Below are positions 1 through 8,308 of a stretch of DNA of 64,000 nt, piece by piece; the stretch's first letter is position 1, and each line of letters starts with the position of its first letter. The stretch is from Bactericera cockerelli. Lineage: Eukaryota > Arthropoda > Insecta > Hemiptera > Triozidae. The position numbers and the translations under genes are program-made. The stretch spans positions 19,426,525-19,490,524 of the forward strand of contig CM044959.1 in NCBI GenBank assembly GCA_024516035.1, in the 5' to 3' direction. The notes below the pieces were generated by a model. That model saw only the letters and a list, made by a program, of their open reading frames with translations. It was not told where the DNA came from and did not search any database.

Positions 1-173
1 AGCTGGTCTTTCAATCCTCGATTTTCTTCCATGACTGACGACATTTTATTTTTCAGTGCAACAATTTCCATCTTCTGTTCTTCGGCGTTCCTCAGCATTT
101 TATCCATCTTTTCTTCCAAATTTGCAAGCTTGCTTAAGACTTCATCCTCTTTTTTAGCTCCTGATCTTGTCAT
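1..173 (-). CDS. Partial ORF1-like coiled-coil protein of a LINE (N-terminus only)
   Basis: Reading the minus strand from an ATG at 173-171, the frame stays open to the window edge, giving about 57 residues rich in Lys, Glu, Leu and Met. The spacing of hydrophobic residues (LANLEEKMDKML, then EEQKMEIVALKNKM) is that of a coiled coil. ORF1 proteins of many LINEs start this way and use the coiled coil to trimerise on RNA; this is family knowledge, not proof. It lies head-to-head with the endonuclease/reverse transcriptase fragment starting at 246, which fits a 5' inversion of one LINE copy. The 3' part is outside the window, so the identity is tentative. Confidence 0.45.
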   Translation of the reverse strand, partial: MTRSGAKKEDEVLSKLANLEEKMDKMLRNAEEQKMEIVALKNKMSSVMEENRGLKDQ

Positions 174-245
174 TGTTATCAAAAAGAATAATGTAGTGAC
201 AAATGGAGTCAAGGAAAAGTAGTACACAAGGAAACAAGTATTTCA

Positions 246-1907
246 ATGAAAATATTTAGAATTCTTCAGAATTTCAGGAGCAGAATTTTAGATGTTCGTT
301 GGTCAAGTATTGTAATGGGCGATTTTAACGCCAAAATTGGAGAAGGAAAGACATCAGATGCAATTGGATCACATGGCTTAGGATTGAGAAACAAAAGGGG
401 AGATGACCTGGAGATATTTGCAAACACACATGATTTGATAATTGGTAATACCTGGTTCAAGCAACCTAAAAGAAGGTTATATACATGGAAATCACCTCAA
501 GATAAACCTGACAAGATAATCAGGAATCAAATCGATTTCATTTTATACAACAGGAGATTCCGAAATAGTTGTTTGTCATTAAAAACTTATCCAGGAGCAG
601 ATATTGGATCAGACCACGTGCCACTAGTGGGATTGTTTTCAGTTAGATTAAAGAAAGTGAATAAGAAGAAAACTATACCGTATGACCTGAAAAAACTAAA
701 AGACCAGGAAGTTTACAACAAGGCTTCACAAATGCTGAATGAACGAATCCAAAACGACGAAGAAAAAGATATGGAAACAGAAATGAAGAATTTAAAGAGT
801 GCTGTACAAAACATCAAGAAAGAACTACTAAAACCTGATAAAAGAATGCTAAAGACCTGGATGACAGAAGAAATACTAAACCTAATGGAACTGAGAAGAC
901 TTAACCTATCGAATAAAGTAGAATACAAAAAGATCCAAAAAATCATACAAAAGAAAATCCGTGAAGCAAAAGAACTGGAAATGATAGAAAAATGTGAAGA
1001 AATAGAATATCACCAGAAAAAGTATGACGCTTTTAATGTACACAAAAAAGTAAGGGAACTAACTGGAAATTATAAAAAGAAAACTGACAAAGCTCTAATA
1101 TCAAAAGAAGGAAACCTCATCCTTAGTATTGAAGACAAGAAAACAGAATGGAAGAATTACCTTAGCACACTGTTCAACGATAACCGAACAGAAAACTGTC
1201 CTGAACAAGATGAAGAAAGCGGTCCAAGTATATTGGAAGAAGAAGTGAGATCTGCAATCAAACAACTGAAGAATAAAAAAGCAGCGGGACCAGATGACAT
1301 ACAAGGTGAATTCTTGAAACTGTTTGATGATAAAAGTATAAAAAGATTGACCAAAACATTCAATAAAATCTACAAATCTGGCAAAATTCCTAAAGAATGG
1401 CTAAAATCGGAGTTTATCACGTTACCTAAGAAAACAAGTGCCAAGACATGTGATGACTACAGGATGATAAGTTTAATGAGTCATGTATTGAAACTCTTTT
1501 TAAAAATAATACATAAACGAATTTACAAGATATGTGAAGATCAGATCGCGCCAAATCAATTCGGGTTCCTTAATGCCGTTGGAACGAGAGAGGCTCTCTT
1601 TACTGTTCAAGTCCTCTTTCAAAGATCAAGAGATGTAAATGCCAATATTTTTGCATGCCTTATAGATTATAGGAAGGCATTTGACCGTGTTCAACATGAA
1701 AAAATGATAAATATACTTACTGAAATAGGAATGGATGCCAGAGATCTCAACATCATATCAAGTTTGTACTGGAACCAGACGGCTGTATTGAAAGTAGACA
1801 ATGAACAAACCGAAGAAGTGAACATTCTACGCGGCGTAAGACAGGGATGCATCCTATCACCAATCCTCTTCAATCTATATTCAGAACATATATTCAAAAA
1901 GCACTAG
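246..1907 (+). pseudogene. LINE endonuclease-reverse transcriptase, 5' frame
   Basis: The 553-codon frame begins inside an APE-type endonuclease: the motif GDFNAKIG lies near residues 26-33 and SDHVPL near residue 123, while the usual N-terminal catalytic part is missing. A linker of about 180 Lys/Glu-rich residues leads to reverse transcriptase: the finger motif AAGPDDI near residue 346, LIDYRKAFDRV near residue 474 and GVRQGCILSP near residue 530. The frame then ends at 1907, just past a run of five A (1896-1900), before the catalytic YADD box. YADD continues in another frame (1847-2731), so the copy is frameshifted. The domain order suits an RTE-like or related LINE. It is a dead copy, because both the 5' end and the frame are lost. 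The ATG at 246 is only the first available Met, not a real start. Confidence 0.85.
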
Positions 1908-2731
1908 ACAACATCAGAGAAGGTATATCAGTCAATGGGAGAGTAATTAACAACATTCGATACGCAGATGATACAATCATCTTCGCCGATACAATTGATG
2001 GACTGCAACAAATTATGGACAGAGTAGTTGAAATAAGTGCTGAATATGGATTGGAAATGAACACCAGCAAGACCAAACTTCTAATAATCAGCAAAGAAGA
2101 AATCAATGGAGTCTACCTAACAGTAAACCAATGTAGGATTGAACGAGTATCCCAATACAATTACCTGGGCACCATCATCAATCAAAACTGGGATATCAGC
2201 CAAGAAATTCGATGTAGAATTGAAAAAGCGAGATCAGTATTCAATAAAATGAGCTCTGTCTTCAAAAATCACAATTTAACACTCATCACCAAACTCAGAC
2301 TCCTCAGATGCTACGTATTTTCCGTCCTCCTGTATGGCGCAGAGACATGGACCTTGAGCAAGGAAACAACAAGAAAACTGGAATCATTTGAATTGTGGAT
2401 GTACAGGAGAATGTTGAAAATATCATGGACACAAAAAATCACCAACAATGAAGTTCTGAGGAGAATGTTGAAGAAGCCAGAGATCATCAAAACAGTGAAA
2501 ACCCGCAAGTTAGAATATTTAGGACACATCATGAGAAATGAAAAGAGATATTACCTGTTACAAGAAGTTCTACAAGGAAAAATAAATAGCAAGAGAGGAC
2601 CTGGTCGTAGAAGATTGTCTTGGCTCGCCAATCTCAGAGATTGGTGCAAAATGTCATCTGAAGAACTGTTCCGGACATCTACCAACAAAGCCGACATTGT
2701 CAAGATGGTTGCCAACATTCGAAGCGAATAG
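1847..2731 (+). pseudogene. LINE reverse transcriptase, 3' frame (YADD palm and C-terminal domain)
   Basis: This frame continues the preceding reverse transcriptase after a one-base shift near 1896-1905. The catalytic motif NIRYADDTIIFAD lies around residues 36-48 and the thumb follows. The C-terminal region has LLYGAETWTL, a Lys/Arg-rich stretch and RGPGRRRLSWL, typical of the C-terminal tail of arthropod LINE reverse transcriptases. The stop at 2729-2731 is followed at once by a short GAA-rich tail (2737-2750), the usual 3' end of such LINEs, so the 3' terminus is probably intact. The enzyme would have primed reverse transcription at nicked target DNA; this copy cannot make it in one frame. 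Confidence 0.85.
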
Positions 2732-3003
2732 GCACGAGAAGAAGAAGAAGATTTTAGGAGTAAACATATAAAGAGTCATGTCTTATTTGCAATCTTTGTC
2801 ACTATGCTTTACACGAAATCCGATGTATTTTCAACAACAGTATATACTTGAGCATAAATTCTAATTATATTTTAAATTCAACTTTACTAGACCATGTCCA
2901 AATAATATTTTCATAAATATAACTTTATGTGGTTCCAATTTATATTCAAGTTTTATTCGTAGAATTTTTTTTTCTGTATATATAAATGTTAATCATGTTT
3001 TAT

Positions 3004-3657
3004 TTAAAATGTACAAATGAAATGTTTTTTAAAAGAAAAATAGTCGAGCTCACTTTGCATGCTCTTACTCTGAGGCATGGTGTTTAAAACTGCGTTCGAA
3101 TTTCCCCTTTGGATCGACAAAGATATTTTTTGTCGAAAGAAGGTGCCTGCTCTGTTGTTTCCTGTGTGGTCAACCAACATTCTTGAAATTTTTGATATGA
3201 GTGCTTTTGCTGCGGGTCCAAACGCACCAAAAGTTTCCACTGCAACAGGAACGAAGTTATATTGCTGTCCAATCTCATCATATTTTTTCATCTTCTTTAT
3301 CTCTGCATGTCTCGCTGCTTCACCTGGTCCATCTATGGAGTAACCAATATTGGATGCAGCCAACGTATCAACGCAGGTGACATCCCATACCAGTGCTTTT
3401 CCTTTTTCCCATGGCACCATAGTAATTCCATCTGGTCTTTTGCCGTCATTTCTGAACAAACCCGGTGGTTCTAAAATGGAAGGTATGTGACAGGTAGCCA
3501 AAGCTTGTTTGAGAATGGCATTCAAGTCACTGTGCCGATTAATTCTTGCCGAGTTTTTAACACAAATTAAACCATGATGTCCTGTTGGATCCACAGAAAC
3601 ACCACAGCGGCATGTATGAGGAATACAGATTTCTGAACCTAGTCTCAGGCTGATCAC
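3004..3657 (-). pseudogene. CCHC zinc finger plus restriction-like endonuclease domain of a non-LTR retroelement (fragment)
   Basis: The 217-codon minus-strand frame starts with CRCGVSVDPTGHHGLIC (residues 16-32), which fits the C-X1-3-C-X7-8-H-X4-C finger that precedes the endonuclease in R2-group non-LTR elements. KRPDGI (about residues 73-78) and WDVTCVD (about residues 90-96) then give the PD...D layout of a PD-(D/E)XK nuclease. The C-terminal half (AVETFGAFGP, SIQRGNSNAV) is typical of the same domain as found in many invertebrate genomes. No reverse transcriptase precedes it here, and upstream the frame breaks at a stop within about 35 bases. It is most likely the isolated 3' end of a retroelement. 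The first Met is arbitrary. A domesticated gene is possible but not supported. Confidence 0.6.
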
Positions 3658-4790
3658 AATTCTGAGAGATACATCATCTTTAATTTGTCTTGTTTAATAC
3701 TTGATCCAAGAAATGGCACATCTTTTTGATACACCTTGTATGATACAGACGAAACATGCCTTGATGAATGTCCAACTGAAGAGGGACAAGAATGGAAAAA
3801 AAGCGTCTAATTCGTTGCCCAGATCCTCCCTTCGCCTCCCTAGAGACTGCCCTGAGGTGACATTTGTCACTTCTGTATATCAACGTATACATTTGTCCAC
3901 ACTAGCGAGAATGTGTACCGTCATTTCTTATTCCTCGTCTCCCCCGCAGCCCTGTTTCAACGTCCACGTTTCAACTTCCTTCTCAGTTTCGGGTTTCTTC
4001 TTGAGATTTCTTTTCCTATCTCAGCGTCTCTAACAACCCTTTCCTTATTCCTTGCATCACTTCTTGTTTTATTAAACTTTCCTCAGTGCGATGTTTTGGA
4101 GAGGATGTGTGGAGTGTGTTTCTTTTTTTTTGAATTTGATTATCATTCCTGAGTAGCTTTACAATGTGGACGCTTGAGGTTTGGGATATATCCACTGAAA
4201 TCTTGGCGCTCACAAGTGCGCAGGACAAGAATCAAACGACACACGAATGCTGGACTGTTTTAAAACTCATCCTATAAAGCTTTAACATGCTTGTATTCAT
4301 AACGTTTATTAAATTAAAAACAAAAACATACTAAGATTCTATAAATAGAGAAAGTTATTATTTTTATTATCTTAACTTCCTTATTTGAGAACGAGGGGCT
4401 TTGAAATCTGAACCATTTATAAATAACATCCGAATTGTTTTACTAAATCTAATCCACTGTTCCTTAAACTAGGTCTTATTTTCTAAATTGGCCCTTGATG
4501 ATAAAAATTTCAACCCTGATAGTTAATCCAAGTTTTTCTGTAGATAGAAAGACTTCTCCAAAGACTTGCTCTGAATAATAAATGTATCAAAGTTTGGGGT
4601 CGAAACGAGAAATAAAAATAATACAAATAAAAATGACAATGACAGAGCAAAGGAGATATGTAAGGGTAAGAGAAAGAGATAAAGAAAGAGAGATAAGTGA
4701 CAGAAAAGTAAAAGAAAGTTTAAAACAAACATCATGTGGAATCAAGAGAAAGAGATATAAAAGTTTACAACATAAGATGGAAGTGAAGAG
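3658..4790. other. No gene recognised
   Basis: AT-rich sequence with a purine-rich stretch at 4600-4790 leading into the minisatellite. Small frames at 3701-4033 and 3913-4152 have no recognisable content. Confidence 0.6.
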
Positions 4791-4791
4791 A

Positions 4792-5082
4792 GACAACGTA
4801 AGCAGAGAGGAGACACAGGACAGTGGAGACAACGTAAGCAGAGAGGAGACACAGGACAGTGGAGACAACGTAAGCAGAGAGGAGACACAGGACAGTGGAG
4901 ACAACATAAGCAGAGAGGAGACACAGGACAGTGGAGACAACGTAAGCAGAGAGGAGACACAGGACAGTGGAGACAACGTAAGCAGAGAGGAGACACAGGA
5001 CAGTGGAGACAACGTAAGCAGAGAGGAGACACAGGACAGTGGAGACAACATAAGCAGAGAGGAGACACAGGACAGTGGAGAC
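4792..5082 (+). repeat. 36-bp minisatellite, eight units
   Basis: About eight near-identical 36-bp units, each starting GACAACGTAAGCAGAG, with only single-base differences (GTAAGC or ATAAGC). Because 36 is divisible by three, the array is open in several frames on both strands and yields 12-residue peptide repeats. This follows from the repeat length and does not show a gene. The array is interrupted at 5083 by the LTR element, and a diverged remainder resumes at 7860-7906. Confidence 0.95.
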
Positions 5083-5192
5083 TGTTTGGGCCAGTTAATA
5101 TTTAGACTGGCCGTTGTACATAAATTGTTAATAAAAGTTCAGTCTCAATTCAGATAGCCTACTAGTTTGTTCTCATTTCTCCTTCTTAAACA
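5083..5192 (+). repeat. 5' LTR of the Gypsy-type element
   Basis: 110 bp, TG...CA ends, identical on reading to 7750-7859. It contains AATAAA-type A/T-rich sequence near 5130. Confidence 0.95.
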
Positions 5193-5268
5193 TGGCGCGG
5201 TCGAAAAATTTACTACCTACGTTTCTTTTCTAAGTAAAGTTTCTAAGTTTCAAACTTTTTGGTGAATA

Positions 5269-7719
5269 ATGATGGAACAATTCAATAAACCGTGTTCACT
5301 ACTAATGATGGGAAATTCAGCCCTGAACTTCAAAGAATTTATACGAGATACCAAGATATATTTTGCAGCTACAAAGACAGACACCGAATCAAAAACTGTT
5401 AGAGTAGCTCGTCTAAAAAATTTGATGGGACGAGAAGCATTAAATCATTATGAAGCAAGAACTACTTTGAAGGAGGATGAAGAAACAGTGGAAGGAATAA
5501 TAAAAGTGCTATCAGAGATTTGTCTACCCAAGAAAAATGAAATTTGGGACGTATATCAATTTTTTGATAGAAAACAGCAAAGTGGTGAAACGTTTGATAG
5601 TTATTATTCTGAGCTGAGAAGATTAGTGAAGAGCTGTTGTTTTGATTCCCAAGAAGAGAAGCTGCTCAAAGTTCAAATCGTGTTGGGTGTCCATTCAAGA
5701 AGTGTGCAGCAGCGGCTACTAAGAGAAGATATGTCACTGAACAAGGTTGTCGATTACTGTAAATCTGTGGAGTTGGCGGAAAAAAAGTCGCAAGCAGTGT
5801 GCTTAAACGTTCCGGTTACTCATGTGCAAAGTGGAGATGAGGCGCAGATCCATGCAGTGTATGATCAGAAGCGATATCCGTCTTCATCTTCAAGGCCTCC
5901 CCAGCAGAGTCGTCAGTACAGTCAGCAATGTCAGCAGTGTGGTAGATATCATGATAGTGGTGTAGTTTGTCTGGCAAGGGGTAGGCAATGTAATGCTTGT
6001 GGTGAAAAGGGTCATTTTGCTAGAATGTGTAAAAGAAAATTATTTTTTCGTAAGAATGTTCGTGAAGTGAAATGTGATGATGATGCTTCAAAGTATGATT
6101 ATGAAGTTAATATTGATTCAGTGGCTAGAACTAAAGTGCATACTAATGAGCTGCAAGACGGTAAAAAGCAGAAATCATGGATCAAACAGATACAGGTTAA
6201 TAATTTTCCTATAGATTTTAAATTAGATACAGGCAGTGAAGTTAATGTTTTACCTATTAAGTACTTAGGACGTATGAAGCCCAGTTTGAAAAAATCTAGT
6301 ATCAAACTTGAGGCTTATGGTCGACATTTCATCTATCCCAAAGGTAAGGTAAATCTACTGTTAGAGTCTAAAGATAGAATTATAGAGGCCGAATTTGTCA
6401 TTGTTGAATTGAATACAGTACCAATACTTGGGTTGAATTCTTGTGTTGATCTAGGCTTGATCAAGAAAGTAAATGTTTTAATGACAGTTGATGATGAAGA
6501 AACCAAGTTCATAAATAAAAATAATGATGTATTCACTGGTATTGGTTGTTTTCCCGATGAAAACTCGTTAAATGTAAAAGAGAGAGCTGTGCCTCGAGCA
6601 AGTCCTTGTAGGAGAATTCCTATTAAAATTAAGGAACCTCTTGTAAGTCATACTATCCCAGAGATTCCATTCTATAAAGTTGGTGTGGATATAGCTCAAT
6701 GGGCTGGTAAGTATATTTTGGTCCTGGTGGATTATTTTTCCCGGTGGATTGAAATCAGAAAAATGTCTGATAAGAGTAGCACGGAGGTGATAAACTGTTT
6801 GAAAAGAATTTTTAGTATTCATGGAATTCCAGCAGAATTGTTTTGCGATAACAATCCATTTGTCAGTTATGAGATGGGTAAATTTGCTGAAGAATGGAAT
6901 TTTAAAATTCATACAGCCAGTCCACATCACTGTCAAAGCCGAGGTATGGTAGAAAAAGCAGTAGGAATTGTTAAAGGCATGTTGGAAAAGTCGGCTTTTG
7001 AAGGTAAAGACATAAATTTGTACCTACTTAACTACAGAAACTCACCAGTGGAAGGTTTGCCCTGGTCTCCGGCTCAGTTACTATTCTCTAGAAACCTCAG
7101 AGGTAAGTTGCCTGTTGCTCTGAGTCAGTTAAAGCCAAATTTAGTAGACCCTGAGCTACCCTCTAAAAGAATGTCAAATCATCATAAAGATCAAGCTAAT
7201 TTCTACAATAAAACTAGTCAGAGAAACTGTATTGAGTTTAGTGTGGGTGAAAAAGTACTCGTAAAAAACATTAAAAAAACTGTGTGGGAAAAAGGAGAGA
7301 TAGTTAAGAAAATGGATATTCGATCGTATCTGATAAAATTTGAAAATGGTTTGATCTTGAGAAGAAATTCTGTGTATATTAGAAGGTATAATGATGGTGG
7401 TGTTCAAAGGTATAATGATACTGATGATGATCGTGTTCAAAGGTATACTGTTACTGAAGTAATGAATCATTATGATTTTTCGTATGCTATAAGTGATTCT
7501 GGAAGTACTGAAGGAAATTCATCTAACTATGAAATGAACATACTACCTACACCTGAACCTGACATTCGTACTGTATTGCCACAACCTGTTGAAGATTTGA
7601 ATGCAGATCCCAGCTCCGAGATTCCCTTGGATTCAAATAATGAGATTCCTCCTCCATCTCCTGTTCTTACAAGTCGATATGGCAGAATTCTCAAAAAACC
7701 CAAATATCTGTCCTTATAA
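5269..7719 (+). CDS. Gag-protease-integrase polyprotein lacking reverse transcriptase and RNase H
   Basis: This is an uninterrupted frame of 816 codons. Residues 1-180 are a gag capsid region. There are two zinc-knuckle-like motifs, CQQCGRYHDSGVVC and CNACGEKGHFARMC (residues 241-254 for the second). The aspartic protease active site is LDTGS with Asp320. The sequence then passes directly from KEPL (about residue 460) into integrase catalytic core. Catalytic residues read as Asp474 (GVDIAQW), Asp527 (LFCDNN) and Glu562 (MVEKAV). The reverse transcriptase, RNase H and the integrase HHCC finger that normally sit between are absent, yet the frame is kept. Protease and capsid could be made; copying would depend on an autonomous relative. 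The ATG at 5269 lies 77 bases after the LTR and is the natural gag start. An Asp/Pro/Ser-rich tail ends the protein. Confidence 0.93.
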   Translation: MMEQFNKPCSLLMMGNSALNFKEFIRDTKIYFAATKTDTESKTVRVARLKNLMGREALNHYEARTTLKEDEETVEGIIKVLSEICLPKKNEIWDVYQFFDRKQQSGETFDSYYSELRRLVKSCCFDSQEEKLLKVQIVLGVHSRSVQQRLLREDMSLNKVVDYCKSVELAEKKSQAVCLNVPVTHVQSGDEAQIHAVYDQKRYPSSSSRPPQQSRQYSQQCQQCGRYHDSGVVCLARGRQCNACGEKGHFARMCKRKLFFRKNVREVKCDDDASKYDYEVNIDSVARTKVHTNELQDGKKQKSWIKQIQVNNFPIDFKLDTGSEVNVLPIKYLGRMKPSLKKSSIKLEAYGRHFIYPKGKVNLLLESKDRIIEAEFVIVELNTVPILGLNSCVDLGLIKKVNVLMTVDDEETKFINKNNDVFTGIGCFPDENSLNVKERAVPRASPCRRIPIKIKEPLVSHTIPEIPFYKVGVDIAQWAGKYILVLVDYFSRWIEIRKMSDKSSTEVINCLKRIFSIHGIPAELFCDNNPFVSYEMGKFAEEWNFKIHTASPHHCQSRGMVEKAVGIVKGMLEKSAFEGKDINLYLLNYRNSPVEGLPWSPAQLLFSRNLRGKLPVALSQLKPNLVDPELPSKRMSNHHKDQANFYNKTSQRNCIEFSVGEKVLVKNIKKTVWEKGEIVKKMDIRSYLIKFENGLILRRNSVYIRRYNDGGVQRYNDTDDDRVQRYTVTEVMNHYDFSYAISDSGSTEGNSSNYEMNILPTPEPDIRTVLPQPVEDLNADPSSEIPLDSNNEIPPPSPVLTSRYGRILKKPKYLSL

Positions 7720-7749
7720 AAAAAAAAGAAAAAAAAAAAAGAAAGAGCG

Positions 7750-7859
7750 TGTTTGGGCCAGTTAATATTTAGACTGGCCGTTGTACATAAATTGTTAATA
7801 AAAGTTCAGTCTCAATTCAGATAGCCTACTAGTTTGTTCTCATTTCTCCTTCTTAAACA
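7750..7859 (+). repeat. 3' LTR of the Gypsy-type element
   Basis: 110-bp direct copy of 5083-5192, preceded by a purine tract and followed by the GAGAC target duplication. Confidence 0.95.
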
Positions 7860-7906
7860 GAGACAACGTAAGCAGAGGAGACACAGGACATTGGAGACAA
7901 TGAATG
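7860..7906 (+). repeat. Remainder of the split 36-bp minisatellite
   Basis: After the 3' LTR the sequence resumes with GAGACAACGTAAGCAGAGG, a shortened and mutated unit, then decays. It marks the original continuation of the array at 4792-5082. Confidence 0.85.
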
Positions 7907-8040
7907 AGACACTTTGGAAAACGTTTTAGTGTAAACGATTTTTGAAGAGCGCGACACCAAAAATTTTTTCAAATGGGTCGCTAAAAACGCTGATTTAATG
8001 AAAACATTAAAAGAATTTCCCTTGGACCAAGCAGAAACAA

Positions 8041-8298
8041 GCCAGTGTCGATGGCATGTTGAATACACCGGTTCCCTTCAGAACACCGAAGTTAAGCGAC
8101 ATCCAGCGAGGTTAAGACTTGGATGGGTGACCATTCAAATTCTAATTCTCGTGACGCTGGCTTTTCCCGGCCCCACTCAGGCTGGGTGAGGTCAATGTGA
8201 GTAGCAGGTTTGTGAGTTTCCTGCGAATGGAGGGTAAAACCCCCGTCGTGATATGACCATGGCAGTTGAAAGCGACGTTAAACCTCACTTAAAAAAAA
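8041..8298 (+). mobile_element. 5S-rRNA-derived SINE (SINE3 type)
   Basis: The first roughly 95 bases resemble 5S rRNA, including GAATACACCGGTTC, CACCGAAGTTAAGC and CTTGGATGGGTGACC. These cover the internal Pol III promoter (A box, intermediate element and C box). A SINE body of about 150 bp and an A-rich tail follow. AGCAGAAACA flanks both sides (8030-8039 and 8299-8308) as a target duplication. A second full copy lies at 42549-42824. It is a retroposon and not a functional 5S gene, because the 3' part of 5S is replaced. Confidence 0.9.
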
Positions 8299-8308
8299 AG
8301 CAGAAACA

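Larger units (their letters stand above)
246..2757 (+). mobile_element. 5'-truncated non-LTR retrotransposon (LINE)
   Basis: One LINE copy spanning the partial endonuclease, the reverse transcriptase and a short GAA-rich 3' tail. It has no 5' UTR or complete ORF1 in this orientation. I did not find a clear target-site duplication. Confidence 0.75.
5083..7859 (+). mobile_element. Young internally deleted Gypsy-type LTR retrotransposon
   Basis: The element is bounded by two direct repeats of 110 bp (5083-5192 and 7750-7859) that read as identical and start TG and end CA. The flanking five bases GAGAC occur at 5078-5082 and 7860-7864, a clean target-site duplication inside the 36-bp minisatellite. 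A possible primer-binding site starts right after the 5' LTR (TGGCGCGGTCG, 5193 on). A long polypurine tract (about 7718-7748) precedes the 3' LTR. The interior carries one open frame for gag, protease and integrase. At about 2.8 kb it is far shorter than a complete Gypsy element, and the missing part is reverse transcriptase and RNase H. Identical LTRs imply recent insertion, so the enzymes came from another copy. Confidence 0.95.

Noticed and set aside
4792..5082. CRISPR-like array
   Set aside because: Units are contiguous with no unique spacers, so this is a minisatellite; the same holds for 45471-45955 and 29640-29775.
4582..5157. 191-codon frame through the 36-bp minisatellite and its reverse-strand counterparts
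   Set aside because: Open only because the unit is a multiple of three without stops; it runs into the LTR by chance and has no domain.
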